This document shows, piece after piece, positions 33,150-41,140 of a stretch of DNA of 64,000 nt (the first letter of the stretch is position 1; each line of letters opens with the position of its first letter). This stretch comes from a virus, in the IMG/VR virus record IMGVR_UViG_3300013118_000321, positions 1 to 64,000 of that record. The stretch is one strand, 5' to 3'. A program made the translations under genes and the position numbers. The notes below the pieces were generated by a model that worked only from the letters and a program-made list of their open reading frames with translations, was not told the origin of the DNA and did not search any database.

Positions 33150-35426
33150 TTAAGAGATCGTTCCCGAGAGAAACTGAACGACAAGAATATCGTCAGCATC
33201 CATAGTAAGACTCTCGTGCAATTCAACTGTCACAGGACCATTGCTGCTGTTGTAGTCAATGGTATAGTCACCGTCGACTGGCGGTCGCTGCGTTGCTGGT
33301 GCAGGGATGAGAAGAACACCATTTAGGTATACCATCTCGGAACCTGACATGATGATCGTCGGAGCCCCGCTTGTTGTTGCCAAAGATGCAGTCGTATATA
33401 GAGAACCAGAACCCTGTGCAGGTGCTGCTGCTCTGTTTGCAACAGATGTATCTCTAGAGAAAATCTGTCTCTGGTGTCCAATACTCAAAACACCGTTTGC
33501 AAAGTTAAGTCCACCGTTACCGTTGTCTATATCATAAACAATATCTCTGTTTAAGTTTGCTGCCTTGACAACATCAGTCGAAACGATAACACCCACGTTC
33601 AATTTGTCTGTGTCCACATTGTGTGCGGTCAAGACTGAACCAGATAATACATCTGAAGTTACCTTGTGGATTGTTGCTGTTGCTGAACCAGAAATGGTCG
33701 ATGTTGCATCTATTCTTCTAACCTCGATCTTATCGACGTCAAGAAGGTGAGCATCAACGGTCGAACCAGATACTGTTCCCGTGAATGTTGCAGAAGTTCC
33801 GTCAAGATCCTGAACGGTTACCTTGTCTGCATCAGTCGTGTGAGCCTGAACAGTTGTACCAGATACCGTAGTAAAGGTAGCAGATGTACCGTCCAAGTCA
33901 AGGATGCTTGCCTGGTCTGCATCAATCTCGTGATACTGTACAATCGTACCTGACAAGGTGTGGAATGTACCCTTAGAACCAGAGAATGATGTTGCCGTCA
34001 ATCCCTTCGCTACGTCCAATTCCTGGAAAATACCAAGAGATGCTGAAAGTGTACCAGACACACCAAATAATACTGCGTCATTCTTTCTACCACCTGTGGT
34101 TGAAAGCGAGAGACCCTGTGTGGAACCAATCTTGAAAAGAAGATCAGAACCAGCGCCGCCGCCTGCGTTACCCAAGATTACACTTGCGATACCGCTTGAA
34201 CCAGAACCTGCAGTGCCACCAATCTGAAGGCCTGCGCCCTCAACAGAATCACCTGCGGATCCTGATGCCGCAGCAATGATCTGCTTATTAACGATTTCAA
34301 AATGCTCTGAAGTCGTAATGCTGGATTTGTACGTTCTTGCGTCAAGAACATCTACAACCAACTTGCGGAACTTACCAGAAGAACCAGAGAGTTCATCTGC
34401 CGTTACGACATGGAGGTTTGATGTACCAGAAGACGTAATGTTTGTAGCAACTACCTTACGGAAGTCGCCTTCGTCGCCGTCAATCTTATGGAAGAGCGAT
34501 GTGCCCGAACCAGATACGACAGTACCGATAATCTTGTTAAAGGTACCTTCGTCAACATCAACCTTGTGAAAGAGTGAAGTGCCTGAACCTGTAACCACAG
34601 GTGCGATAACCTTATTGAAAGTACCCTCATCTACGTCAACCTTGTGAATCTGTGCGGTTGCCGAAGCAGAGAGGTTTGTTGTCTTTACAACATTAAATGT
34701 TGCGTCATCTACGTCCAACTTGTGAAGCGTAGAGGTACCAGAACCAGTGATGGTTGTTGCTGTTACCTTTCTTGCGTCAAGACTATCTACATCCAACTTG
34801 TGGATTGTGGAAGTTCCTGAACCAGATACTGCATCAAGATACAGTGTTCCGTATTTCTTTGCTGCTGCACCGAGGTTGAGTCCACCGTCCGAAGAAGGCT
34901 GAAGTGTTGTTGCATTTAGGTCCAACTCATCGGTTCCGTTGATATTGAACTTTAATGTCGTCTTTGCATTGACCGTCAAAGTGGTTTTAGCGCTAGAATA
35001 AATCTCGCCAGTAGAACCTGAAATTGCAGTGTATGCAAACACTACCTTACCGCCGTCAGAAGCGGTCAAGTGAACACCGTCTGTTCTAATCTTTGAGATA
35101 GCGTCCATCGCATTTGTGCCGCCTTCGCCGTGAAACTGAATGTGTCCTTCGTTACCGACAGCTGCATTAGATGCTGAAACCGCTGCTTTGAGGTGTGCGA
35201 ACGTGACCGTCCTCATGCCACCGCTTTTGCCCTTAGATGCGGATACGATTAAGACGTCGGCATCCTCAAGATGCGCCACGTCGCTACGTGCTTGGAATAG
35301 GTCTAAGTGACCGACTTGAACTGAACCTGATGCGATCTTATCGCGAGTTACTGCGGAAGTATTTAACTTCGCAGTTGTGATGGCACTATTTGCCAATAGT
35401 TTTGTGCCAATTTTTGTTTTAGCCAT
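33150..35426 (-). CDS. Fibre-like virion protein (paralogue)
   Basis: 758 residues. N-terminus MAKTKIGTKLLANSAITTAKL, a region with GEIYSSAKTTLTVNAKTTLK (about 140-160), 26-residue SGSGTxxxHKxDxDEG repeats (about 199-342), a Gly/Ser-rich beta region (GTAGSGSSGIASVILGNAGG), short GTSATFTTVSGTTVQAH repeats, and a C-terminal domain NGVLLIP...DGDYTIDYN...MDADDILVVQFL. Every part is mirrored in residues 566-1329 of the next gene. Low Cys and high Ser/Thr/Gly content are typical of phage fibre shafts. I cannot say whether it is a tail fibre, neck whisker or head fibre. Confidence 0.7.
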   Translation of the reverse strand: MAKTKIGTKLLANSAITTAKLNTSAVTRDKIASGSVQVGHLDLFQARSDVAHLEDADVLIVSASKGKSGGMRTVTFAHLKAAVSASNAAVGNEGHIQFHGEGGTNAMDAISKIRTDGVHLTASDGGKVVFAYTAISGSTGEIYSSAKTTLTVNAKTTLKFNINGTDELDLNATTLQPSSDGGLNLGAAAKKYGTLYLDAVSGSGTSTIHKLDVDSLDARKVTATTITGSGTSTLHKLDVDDATFNVVKTTNLSASATAQIHKVDVDEGTFNKVIAPVVTGSGTSLFHKVDVDEGTFNKIIGTVVSGSGTSLFHKIDGDEGDFRKVVATNITSSGTSNLHVVTADELSGSSGKFRKLVVDVLDARTYKSSITTSEHFEIVNKQIIAAASGSAGDSVEGAGLQIGGTAGSGSSGIASVILGNAGGGAGSDLLFKIGSTQGLSLSTTGGRKNDAVLFGVSGTLSASLGIFQELDVAKGLTATSFSGSKGTFHTLSGTIVQYHEIDADQASILDLDGTSATFTTVSGTTVQAHTTDADKVTVQDLDGTSATFTGTVSGSTVDAHLLDVDKIEVRRIDATSTISGSATATIHKVTSDVLSGSVLTAHNVDTDKLNVGVIVSTDVVKAANLNRDIVYDIDNGNGGLNFANGVLSIGHQRQIFSRDTSVANRAAAPAQGSGSLYTTASLATTSGAPTIIMSGSEMVYLNGVLLIPAPATQRPPVDGDYTIDYNSSNGPVTVELHESLTMDADDILVVQFLSGTIS
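34400..34832 (-). repeat. Repeats of 78 bases in the fibre paralogue
   Basis: About five and a half tandem 26-residue units, such as TGSGTSLFHKVDVDEGTFNK and SGSGTSLFHKIDGDEGDFRK. Boundaries are approximate. Confidence 0.7.
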
Positions 35427-35506
35427 TTTAATTGCTCCTTAGTGTATGTTTTTTATTTTTTCACTAACAAAAACCAACAGCACATTAAACGGACTGGGTT
35501 TGTGAA

Positions 35507-35722
35507 TTACGAAAAGAGAACCTTCTTCAGATTTCTAACGTTATTATCAAACTTACAAAACTCACTATTCAAGAACTCTAACGAAAGAGCTTGGCACTCA
35601 CCTAACCTATCATCAAACTCAAAATGAAACTTTCCTGAATCTAATCGCCTACATCTAATCAGGTTAATACCCTTTAACTGCAAGTAAGCGGCGATTCCTA
35701 TATCAGATGTTGTAAAATTCAT
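35507..35722 (-). CDS. Small protein, DUF5659-like
   Basis: 71 residues beginning MNFTTSDIGIAAYLQLKGI, then FHFEFDD and QALSLEFLNSEF, and ending LKKVLFS. The order (T-x-D-x-x-x-AAxL-x-x-xG, F-x-F, SLEFxN, LK) resembles small phage proteins of the DUF5659 type, whose function is not known. Located between the fibre genes and the gp15 pair, with a CTATTTA motif 19 bases before the ATG. The family match is by eye. Confidence 0.6.
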   Translation of the reverse strand: MNFTTSDIGIAAYLQLKGINLIRCRRLDSGKFHFEFDDRLGECQALSLEFLNSEFCKFDNNVRNLKKVLFS

Positions 35723-35740
35723 ATTATACCTCTCTCACTT

Positions 35741-35747
35741 TAAATAG
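35741..35747 (-). promoter_or_regulatory. CTATTTA motif upstream of the DUF5659-like gene
   Basis: ACTATTTAAAG on the coding strand, 19-25 bases before the ATG at 35722 and in the gap after the Glu-rich gene. Candidate late promoter element. Confidence 0.35.
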
Positions 35748-35750
35748 TCT

Positions 35751-36191
35751 CTACTGCTTAACAAACGCTAAATTTCCTGTACCGTTGGAATCTAATTCCA
35801 ATGTGTATCCTGCGTTTGGATCTAACTTATACTTTTCTCGAAGAAGTTGTAAGATTTGCTCATTACCTTCCCTGATTCTCTCAATCTCTTCTAACATTAG
35901 AATTTTTTTCACCTCATGATCTCTCATGTAGATCCCATATTCAGTAAGTTTACCATTCATATTATCCCTACCATCGAGCAATGATTGGGTATCATCTGGA
36001 TATAAAACAACATAAGAGTCGTCAAAGGGTTCCTCTTCTTCCTCTTCTTCTTCTTCCCATTCTTCCTCAAGATCGTCGGGATCCATACCCGCCTTAAGGG
36101 TTTCTGCGGCAAGTAACGCCTTGTTGGCCAATTCTGGATTTTCTTCTTTCAAATCATCCAGCATTCCCAATAATTTATTTAAAACTGACAT
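35751..36191 (-). CDS. Glu-rich hypothetical protein
   Basis: 146 residues. A helical N-terminus (LLGMLDDLKEENPELANKALLAAETL) is followed by a nearly uninterrupted acidic stretch of about 15 Glu/Asp/Trp residues (about 40-55), then a helical part (HEVKKILMLEEIERIREGNEQILQLLREKY) and a short beta C-terminus. AGGAGG precedes the ATG. No family recognised. Its place among neck and fibre genes suggests a virion or assembly factor. Confidence 0.75.
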   Translation of the reverse strand: MSVLNKLLGMLDDLKEENPELANKALLAAETLKAGMDPDDLEEEWEEEEEEEEEPFDDSYVVLYPDDTQSLLDGRDNMNGKLTEYGIYMRDHEVKKILMLEEIERIREGNEQILQLLREKYKLDPNAGYTLELDSNGTGNLAFVKQ

Positions 36192-36208
36192 TCTCGCATC
36201 CTCCTTCT

Positions 36209-37432
36209 TTAATCAGCAATATAACTAAATAGTATGTTCGCCTCATTCTGGGGCGCTTCTTCGAAAGTAACCACCCTACCAGACAAAATATAGTCATTAT
36301 CTGCCCCGATAAGCATCAAAAGACCTTGGTTAAACACCATAAGTGTTCCTGCAACAAAATCCTCTGGTACTGTAAATTGTGTAGTCGATCCGTCAGCTGT
36401 CTCGGTGGGTGTTTGGGCAACTTTGTAATTAGTAGTTGTCACAGAGTCTGCAGAAGATGACGATCCTCCACCTCCACCACCGCCTGTGGTAGCTTCCGTT
36501 GTTGTTGCGCCTGGGTTTCTAACTTGCTTGTAGTTTGCAATATTGTCATCAACCTTTGGTAACAACAAGTCTGATTTAAGTCCTTCAAGTCCATACAATC
36601 TCCCGTTTACAGTATCTAGGTCATCACCAGTAATTATCCTCTCCCTCGGTATCTTAACTTCAACAATGTTTTCTCGAATAGAAACATTTGGTTGAAGTCT
36701 ATTGACATTCTCTCCAGTTAGCCACCCAAGAACCTCAATGTTGAGTTTTGTCTCAAACTTTCTTTCTTCGTTTGAAAAGTTGCTTATATTGTTGTTCTGA
36801 GAGAAGTCCTCCTGTATAAACGCTTCATACCTTAATCTCCCCTCTTCAATTATTACGTAATTGATGCCACCTGGTCTTGTTATGAAGGGTGTCACTATTT
36901 GATTCATTTGTTGTTGATATTCCGTTCTTAGGGTTATTTCATACTGGACCGTGACATAGACTGGTAGTGGGATTGTTAATGTCTCATAGACTATCTTGCT
37001 ATTCTTCTTTGAGAAATTTAATTGTCCTGCCCTTTTATACATCGAAGCATTTGCAAAATTAGAAGTCTTATCTTGCTTAATTCGCCTGGAAACTGATATG
37101 GATCCGCCCTTTACTTTATCAATAGGTGGAATATTTGCAAACACAGTACCCTTCCTCGAAGGATCCTTGGTGATGTTAGATCTCTCTATTGTTATAACTG
37201 GCAGAACCAGGGTACCGTCCTTGTCCCTGAATCTACTATCCTTCTTACTTTGAAATAACCTTTCAGATGAAGTCCATACCACTGGCACTTTCTTAAACCC
37301 AGTTGGCGTAATGCACCTAATGTCTAGCGTTTCTTCTATAAATTTATGCATTGCTAGATCGATCGTTTCCATCGTGGACGGGGGAAAAGGAATATCTTCC
37401 AATCTTCTAGATTTTGTGACTGATAATACCAT
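36209..37432 (-). CDS. Tail terminator, gp15-like copy 2 with fibre-type C-terminal domain
   Basis: 407 residues. Residues 1 to about 290 are closely related to the next-upstream gene (shared ITLRTEYQQQMN and NISNFSNEERKFETK) and match the T4 gp15 pattern: GFKKVPVVW near the start, Y-x-x-x-LRTEYQQQM in the middle, ERKFETKLNIEVLGWL late. Gp15 caps the tail sheath. Unlike copy 1, this protein has a Gly/Ser linker (about residues 318-330, GGGGGGSSSS) and a C-terminal domain (DGSTTQFTVPEDF...VFNQGLLML...DYILSGRVVTF) of the type found on phage fibres. The extension could display an attachment site for fibres at the neck. Confidence 0.72.
   Translation of the reverse strand: MVLSVTKSRRLEDIPFPPSTMETIDLAMHKFIEETLDIRCITPTGFKKVPVVWTSSERLFQSKKDSRFRDKDGTLVLPVITIERSNITKDPSRKGTVFANIPPIDKVKGGSISVSRRIKQDKTSNFANASMYKRAGQLNFSKKNSKIVYETLTIPLPVYVTVQYEITLRTEYQQQMNQIVTPFITRPGGINYVIIEEGRLRYEAFIQEDFSQNNNISNFSNEERKFETKLNIEVLGWLTGENVNRLQPNVSIRENIVEVKIPRERIITGDDLDTVNGRLYGLEGLKSDLLLPKVDDNIANYKQVRNPGATTTEATTGGGGGGGSSSSADSVTTTNYKVAQTPTETADGSTTQFTVPEDFVAGTLMVFNQGLLMLIGADNDYILSGRVVTFEEAPQNEANILFSYIAD
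36226..36232 (-). promoter_or_regulatory. CTATTTA motif upstream of the Glu-rich gene
   Basis: ACTATTTAG on the coding strand, within the last codons of gp15-like copy 2 and 35-41 bases before the next ATG (36191). Because it lies in coding sequence it may be chance. Confidence 0.25.
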
Positions 37433-37440
37433 GCCCTACC

Positions 37441-38286
37441 TCACAACCCATATTTTGCCAACTCATCTGGGTCGACAATGGTCCTTTCTTTTGGAATCTT
37501 AACTTCTACGATTGTCTCATTAACTACCTTGTGAGGTGTCTCTTGATTTATGCCACTTCCAATCAGGTGCCCAAGCACCTTAATATCGAATTTTGTTTCG
37601 AATTTTCTTTCTTCGTTTGAAAAGTTGCTTATGTTGTTTTCATGTGAATAGTCCTGCTGGATAAATCCTTCATACCTGTGATTACCATCTCTGATGATGA
37701 TATAGTTAATGCCGCCTGGAACTGTCATAAAAGGCACTACAAGGTCGTTCATTTGCTGCTGGTACTCCGTTCGGAGGGTAATCTGATACATCACCGTAAC
37801 ATAGACTGGCAAGGGGATAGAGACCGTCTTATACACGGTTTTTTCAGTTTTATCTGGAAAGTTCAATTGCCCTCTCCTTCTCTTGGAGTGGGCGTTCTTG
37901 TAGTTGGAAGTCTTATCTTGCACGATCTTCTGCATAACGGGGATGGTGCCACCCTTTATCTTATCTGTTGATGGTATGTTTGCCCACACTGTGCCCTTCT
38001 CGCTAGGACTTTTTGTCATCGAGGTCCTCTCGATAGTGATAACTGGCATGATTAGAGCGCCTTCAGCATCCCTAACACGACTATCCTTTTTGCTCAACAC
38101 TGATCTTTCAGCTGATGACATTATAACTGGTACTTTCTTAAACCCAGTTGAGGAATTTACGTGTAGATTCATTTGCTCATCCACGAACTTATACATAGCA
38201 GTATCTATATTCTCAATTCTTGAATCGAAAATACGCTTGCCTTCGTAGTCGTTAAGTTGTTCGCTGAATGGTTTATGACGTTCCAT
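37441..38286 (-). CDS. Tail terminator / sheath stabiliser, gp15-like copy 1
   Basis: 281 residues, about the length of T4 gp15 (272). The motifs line up with gp15: GFKKVPVIMSSAER (gp15 IRVPITYASKE), YVTVMYQITLRTEYQQQMNDLVVPFM (gp15 KMIYELSIFTRYEDDMFQIVEQILPYF) and EERKFETKFDIKVLGHL (gp15 RRIEWSLTFEVNGWM). A hexamer of gp15 closes the top of the tail and joins it to the head. It overlaps the upstream neck gene by 14 bases and is followed at 8 bases by its paralogue. Confidence 0.78.
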   Translation of the reverse strand: MERHKPFSEQLNDYEGKRIFDSRIENIDTAMYKFVDEQMNLHVNSSTGFKKVPVIMSSAERSVLSKKDSRVRDAEGALIMPVITIERTSMTKSPSEKGTVWANIPSTDKIKGGTIPVMQKIVQDKTSNYKNAHSKRRRGQLNFPDKTEKTVYKTVSIPLPVYVTVMYQITLRTEYQQQMNDLVVPFMTVPGGINYIIIRDGNHRYEGFIQQDYSHENNISNFSNEERKFETKFDIKVLGHLIGSGINQETPHKVVNETIVEVKIPKERTIVDPDELAKYGL

Positions 38287-38764
38287 TAAATAGACCCTCT
38301 CTTGCCTTTATGCATTCGGCACTTATTTCCATCATGTGGTCGCGCTGACCAAAGATTTGAGTTGGTTCATTTAAAGTCGCGATCTCATAATAAGTTTCAC
38401 CATACAAAATAAAATCACCCTCTCTAACAAACAAATTCTGATCCTCTGTCAGTCTGCGTTTATGAAAATGCACTACAATTTTTGACAATCGATCTACGCC
38501 TAAGTTGGTCGTTTCCGTCTCATACCCTTGCCACTCCACAAGAGCATAGACCATAATTGGATTGAGAAAGGTCTTGTTCATTGCTTCGCCGTATATTGGA
38601 TGAAAATTTGTTTCCTCAATAGACACTGGGTAGTAGACCACCTGTTGCCCAATGACTCTTTCGATAATTTCATCACTAACCTGTTTTACAAGGTCTCGTT
38701 CCTTCTTACCAGTAAAGAGCGGTGGTGGTGGCGCTTCTGGTTGATTCCACTTATTATCTCCCAT
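38273..38764 (-). CDS. Neck / head-closure protein (gp14 position)
   Basis: 163 residues, beta-rich. VYYPVSIEETNFHPIYGEAMNKTFLNPIMVYALVEWQ followed by DRLSKIVVHFHKRRLTEDQNLFVREGDFILYGETYYEIATLNEP resembles small head-completion and neck proteins of myophages, in which a beta barrel closes the portal channel. In T4 the gene between gp13 and gp15 is gp14 (256 residues); this one is shorter and the homology is not certain. It starts 6 bases after the gp13-like gene and overlaps gp15-like copy 1 by 14 bases. Confidence 0.65.
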   Translation of the reverse strand: MGDNKWNQPEAPPPPLFTGKKERDLVKQVSDEIIERVIGQQVVYYPVSIEETNFHPIYGEAMNKTFLNPIMVYALVEWQGYETETTNLGVDRLSKIVVHFHKRRLTEDQNLFVREGDFILYGETYYEIATLNEPTQIFGQRDHMMEISAECIKAREGLFNGTS

Positions 38765-38770
38765 AGTATA

Positions 38771-40024
38771 TTACCCCACATACACCGAATAGGGTATTCT
38801 CTGCAAGACTTTTTCAGCTGCTTCGACCTCCAGTGCCTCCTTTTCCGCAATCTTTTGATAAGTAAGTTCGGAAAGAGTTGTTTTAAGTTCTTCTCTGAGA
38901 GCGTTCTGTTCTTCTTTGCCCTGTGATACTAAATCAGTTCCGTTGAGGGTTATACTATCACCAGGAATGGGCAATGAAGCAAACTTGGATCTGACCTGTC
39001 CTAGTGTTTCCTTGGATAGAGCGAGCGCGAATCTCCTGATCCACTGCTTACCAATTGAATTGATAGTGTCATAAGGCAAGTTAGAGAATGGCAATGTATT
39101 CATGTTATTAACCCCCTCTAGTTCGCCTCGACCATTAGTGTCATCGTCCAAGTTAGATGAGGGGACAGAGAATTCTACCCACATTTTAGTAGGTCCGCCA
39201 CCATATGGAATCGGAAACAATCTTATCTTATTGTTCCTAAGTTCATATGACCAATGAGACATTCTAGTGTATATGGCGTCCTCGAATGCAAGTGCTTGTG
39301 CCTTGTTTTGCCATGCTGGTACAAGCTGGAAAGTGGAATCATCCGAGAATTGTCCATAATTGTGAAAATTGCCAATCACATTCAACCCACCGTAGTACCC
39401 ATAGAATCTCCACATTGCACTAGGCGTCTTGTAATACACTTTTTTAATCAATATCCTTTTGCCATTAATCTTGCCAGTGTATGGTGCGCCTGATTCAGAG
39501 GAAATTATGTCCTGTAGATCATAATCTTGCTGCCCTACAGTGACATCAAATGACGCGGAGTATTGTACAGAATCCTTTAATCCTATTTCTGATCCAATTT
39601 TCTCAGAGACGCGTCTGGAAAAACCATAATCAAATTTAGGATACTTCAAACTACCCGAGGCTGCGCCTGAAGTTAGTTCACCCTTATGATCGAATGTCCC
39701 TGTTGCATGACCCAAAAAACTAGGCAATGCATTGTTTGCCTGATGTATGTTTATAAGATATGAATACTCAAGTACTGCTTCTTCGTATGCAGCATATATG
39801 TTTCCATCTGAAAGTTCTATATCCAGCACATCACCGCCAAGTTTCTTATATGTGTGTGCAACCTGGTCGACCGCACCTGAAATAAAGTTTCTAGAATACA
39901 GCACACTACTGTTTAATGAATATATTTTATATGGTAAAGATTTATTCACATTACCATGACTACCAGTCTCTGGCAAGATGCTCTTGCTAGAAGTGCTAGC
40001 TGGTCTTAATGTTGGTAAAGACAT
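38771..40024 (-). CDS. Neck protein, gp13-like
   Basis: 417 residues. LDIELSDGNIYAAYEEAVLEYSYL near the N-terminus corresponds to gp13 [24 protein letters not shown], and the C-terminal SIGKQWIRRFALALSKETLGQVRSKFASLPIPGDSITLNGTDLVSQGKEEQNALREEL corresponds to gp13 [52 protein letters not shown]. It is longer than T4 gp13 (309), mainly through the N-terminus and middle. Gp13 binds the portal after DNA packaging and prepares the head for the tail. A GGAGG-like site precedes the ATG. Confidence 0.85.
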   Translation of the reverse strand: MSLPTLRPASTSSKSILPETGSHGNVNKSLPYKIYSLNSSVLYSRNFISGAVDQVAHTYKKLGGDVLDIELSDGNIYAAYEEAVLEYSYLINIHQANNALPSFLGHATGTFDHKGELTSGAASGSLKYPKFDYGFSRRVSEKIGSEIGLKDSVQYSASFDVTVGQQDYDLQDIISSESGAPYTGKINGKRILIKKVYYKTPSAMWRFYGYYGGLNVIGNFHNYGQFSDDSTFQLVPAWQNKAQALAFEDAIYTRMSHWSYELRNNKIRLFPIPYGGGPTKMWVEFSVPSSNLDDDTNGRGELEGVNNMNTLPFSNLPYDTINSIGKQWIRRFALALSKETLGQVRSKFASLPIPGDSITLNGTDLVSQGKEEQNALREELKTTLSELTYQKIAEKEALEVEAAEKVLQRIPYSVYVG

Positions 40025-40091
40025 TTAATTGGTCCTCCGTGTCTAAGTAATTAGTCTTAAACTTAACAAAACGCTAGGACTTCAAATTTCT

Positions 40092-40457
40092 TTACTCTTC
40101 AGTCTTCTTTGTAGTTCTTCTTGTAGTTGTTGTTTTTTTTCTTGTTGTGCGCTTCTTTCTGGGTTTTGGCGTCTCAACATCAACAACCTCATCTTTAACT
40201 GGTTCTTCGATTTGGACTACCTGAAGTTCTGGTTCGGGAATCCGTGGAGGTGCTTGGACCTCTTTCTTTTCTTCAACTGGTTCGTTTGTTACAACTTGAA
40301 CCTGCTCTTCTTGCTTGATCTCTTCACTGGTGTTCATGTCAATTTCGATCAATTTGTTCTCAACCTCTCTCTTGTCAAAACCAAGTGCTGATCGCTTTGC
40401 AGCATACTTCTTGGCATATCTTGTCATTGTCATTCTTTTTCTACGTTTACCCATCAT
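40092..40457 (-). CDS. Basic, low-complexity protein with Pro/Glu linker
   Basis: 121 residues. A basic N-terminus (GKRRKRMTMTRYAKKYAAKRSA), a central Glu/Val/Pro-rich disordered linker, and a C-terminus of Lys, Arg and Thr repeats (PKPRKKRTTRKKTTTTRR), resembling histone-tail-like sequences. No fold is visible. It lies between the decoration-type protein and the neck genes, flanked upstream by a terminator and a CTATTTA motif, so it appears to start a late unit. It may bind DNA or the inside of the capsid; this is inferred from composition only. Confidence 0.75.
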   Translation of the reverse strand: MMGKRRKRMTMTRYAKKYAAKRSALGFDKREVENKLIEIDMNTSEEIKQEEQVQVVTNEPVEEKKEVQAPPRIPEPELQVVQIEEPVKDEVVDVETPKPRKKRTTRKKTTTTRRTTKKTEE

Positions 40458-40487
40458 TAAACTCCTTTAACTAAAACGATTATAACA

Positions 40488-40494
40488 TAAATAG
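40488..40494 (-). promoter_or_regulatory. CTATTTA motif upstream of the basic protein gene
   Basis: CCTATTTATGTTATAAT on the coding strand, 31-37 bases before the ATG at 40457 and just downstream of the terminator at 40508-40538. The gap before the gp26-like gene has a related sequence (TATAAT followed by GTTTTAGT). Confidence 0.45.
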
Positions 40495-40507
40495 GTTTTT
40501 AATAAAG

Positions 40508-40538
40508 AAAAACCCCCAACCAAATTGGAAGGGGGTTT
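40508..40538 (-). terminator. Rho-independent terminator after the small virion gene
   Basis: The coding strand forms an AAACCCCC/GGGGGTTT stem, extended by partial pairing around the central AATT, followed by a T-rich tract. It lies between the gene ending at 40564 and the next unit starting at 40457. Confidence 0.8.
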
Positions 40539-40563
40539 GACTTGTAGTAAGGCGAGTTACTTT

Positions 40564-40998
40564 TTACTGGTCAGCAAATGCTGGTGCTGTTTCGCTAACC
40601 ACGCCGCCAGACAAGTACCAAAGGGTTCCATCAGAAACACATTCAATTCTTGTGCCTCCTGCTGGGTCATTTAAGGTTAACTTACTGTTACTGCTGCCGT
40701 TTGGTGCAACAGATGCGTTGTCTGCATTTGTATCTAAGTGAACCACGCCGCCCAAAAAGTATCTATCATCTGAACCCGTGTCAATAATCAATTCATCATT
40801 ACCTGCCTGTGAGGTTACAATAAATGTAAACACGGTGCCGTTCTCTGGAGCGGAAGGAAGTGTAATTGTACAATCTGCCGCTAGTGCAATTGCATAAATC
40901 TCTCCACTTTCTGCAAGTGTTAAAGTCTTGCTCGTTGCTGTAATCTTTTCTAGTCTTCTTCTAGAAGCATCATATGCTGCTCTACCTACTTTTGCCAT
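40564..40998 (-). CDS. Probable virion decoration or head-fibre protein
   Basis: 144 residues, beta-rich, no Cys pair pattern or membrane segment. After a basic start (KVGRAAYDASRRRLEKI), the pattern TLTLAESGEIYAIALAADCTITLPSAPENGTVFTFIV followed by DELIIDTGSDDRYFLGG and IECVSDGTLWYLSGG is typical of short trimeric beta-prism or fibre-head domains in marine phage virions. It follows the major capsid gene and terminator and has its own CTATTTA motif 53 bases upstream, suggesting high late expression. Capsid decoration is inferred from this position. Confidence 0.65.
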   Translation of the reverse strand: MAKVGRAAYDASRRRLEKITATSKTLTLAESGEIYAIALAADCTITLPSAPENGTVFTFIVTSQAGNDELIIDTGSDDRYFLGGVVHLDTNADNASVAPNGSSNSKLTLNDPAGGTRIECVSDGTLWYLSGGVVSETAPAFADQ

Positions 40999-41050
40999 TT
41001 TATAAATCTCCTTTTAATTAATAAAGGCTATCGCCTTACCTTTTATATTA

Positions 41051-41057
41051 TAAATAG
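41051..41057 (-). promoter_or_regulatory. CTATTTA motif upstream of the decoration-type gene
   Basis: ACTATTTATAATATAAAAGG on the coding strand, 53-59 bases before the ATG at 40998 and directly after the capsid-gene terminator. TATAAT overlaps the motif. Confidence 0.5.
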
Positions 41058-41080
41058 TTTAAACTAAACCAAACTCACAC

Positions 41081-41115
41081 AAAAAAACGCCCTACCACAA
41101 TATTATGGTAGGGCG
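41081..41115 (-). terminator. Strong terminator after the major capsid gene
   Basis: A perfect 10-bp stem CGCCCTACCA/TGGTAGGGCG with an 8-base loop, followed on the coding strand by seven Ts. It lies 26 bases past the capsid protein stop and is the clearest terminator in the window. Confidence 0.93.
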
Positions 41116-41140
41116 AATCTTTTAGTTGTCGGACACTTTA

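Noticed and set aside
38287-38293. TAAATAG directly before gp15-like copy 1
   Set aside because: It lies within the end of the preceding gene and abuts the start codon, too close to act as a promoter for it; not counted with the CTATTTA set.
40395-40450. MTRYAKK shared by the basic protein and the capsid C-terminus
   Set aside because: The capsid has MTRYAKKM near its end and the basic protein MTMTRYAKKY; the match is seven residues of common basic composition and nothing around it aligns.
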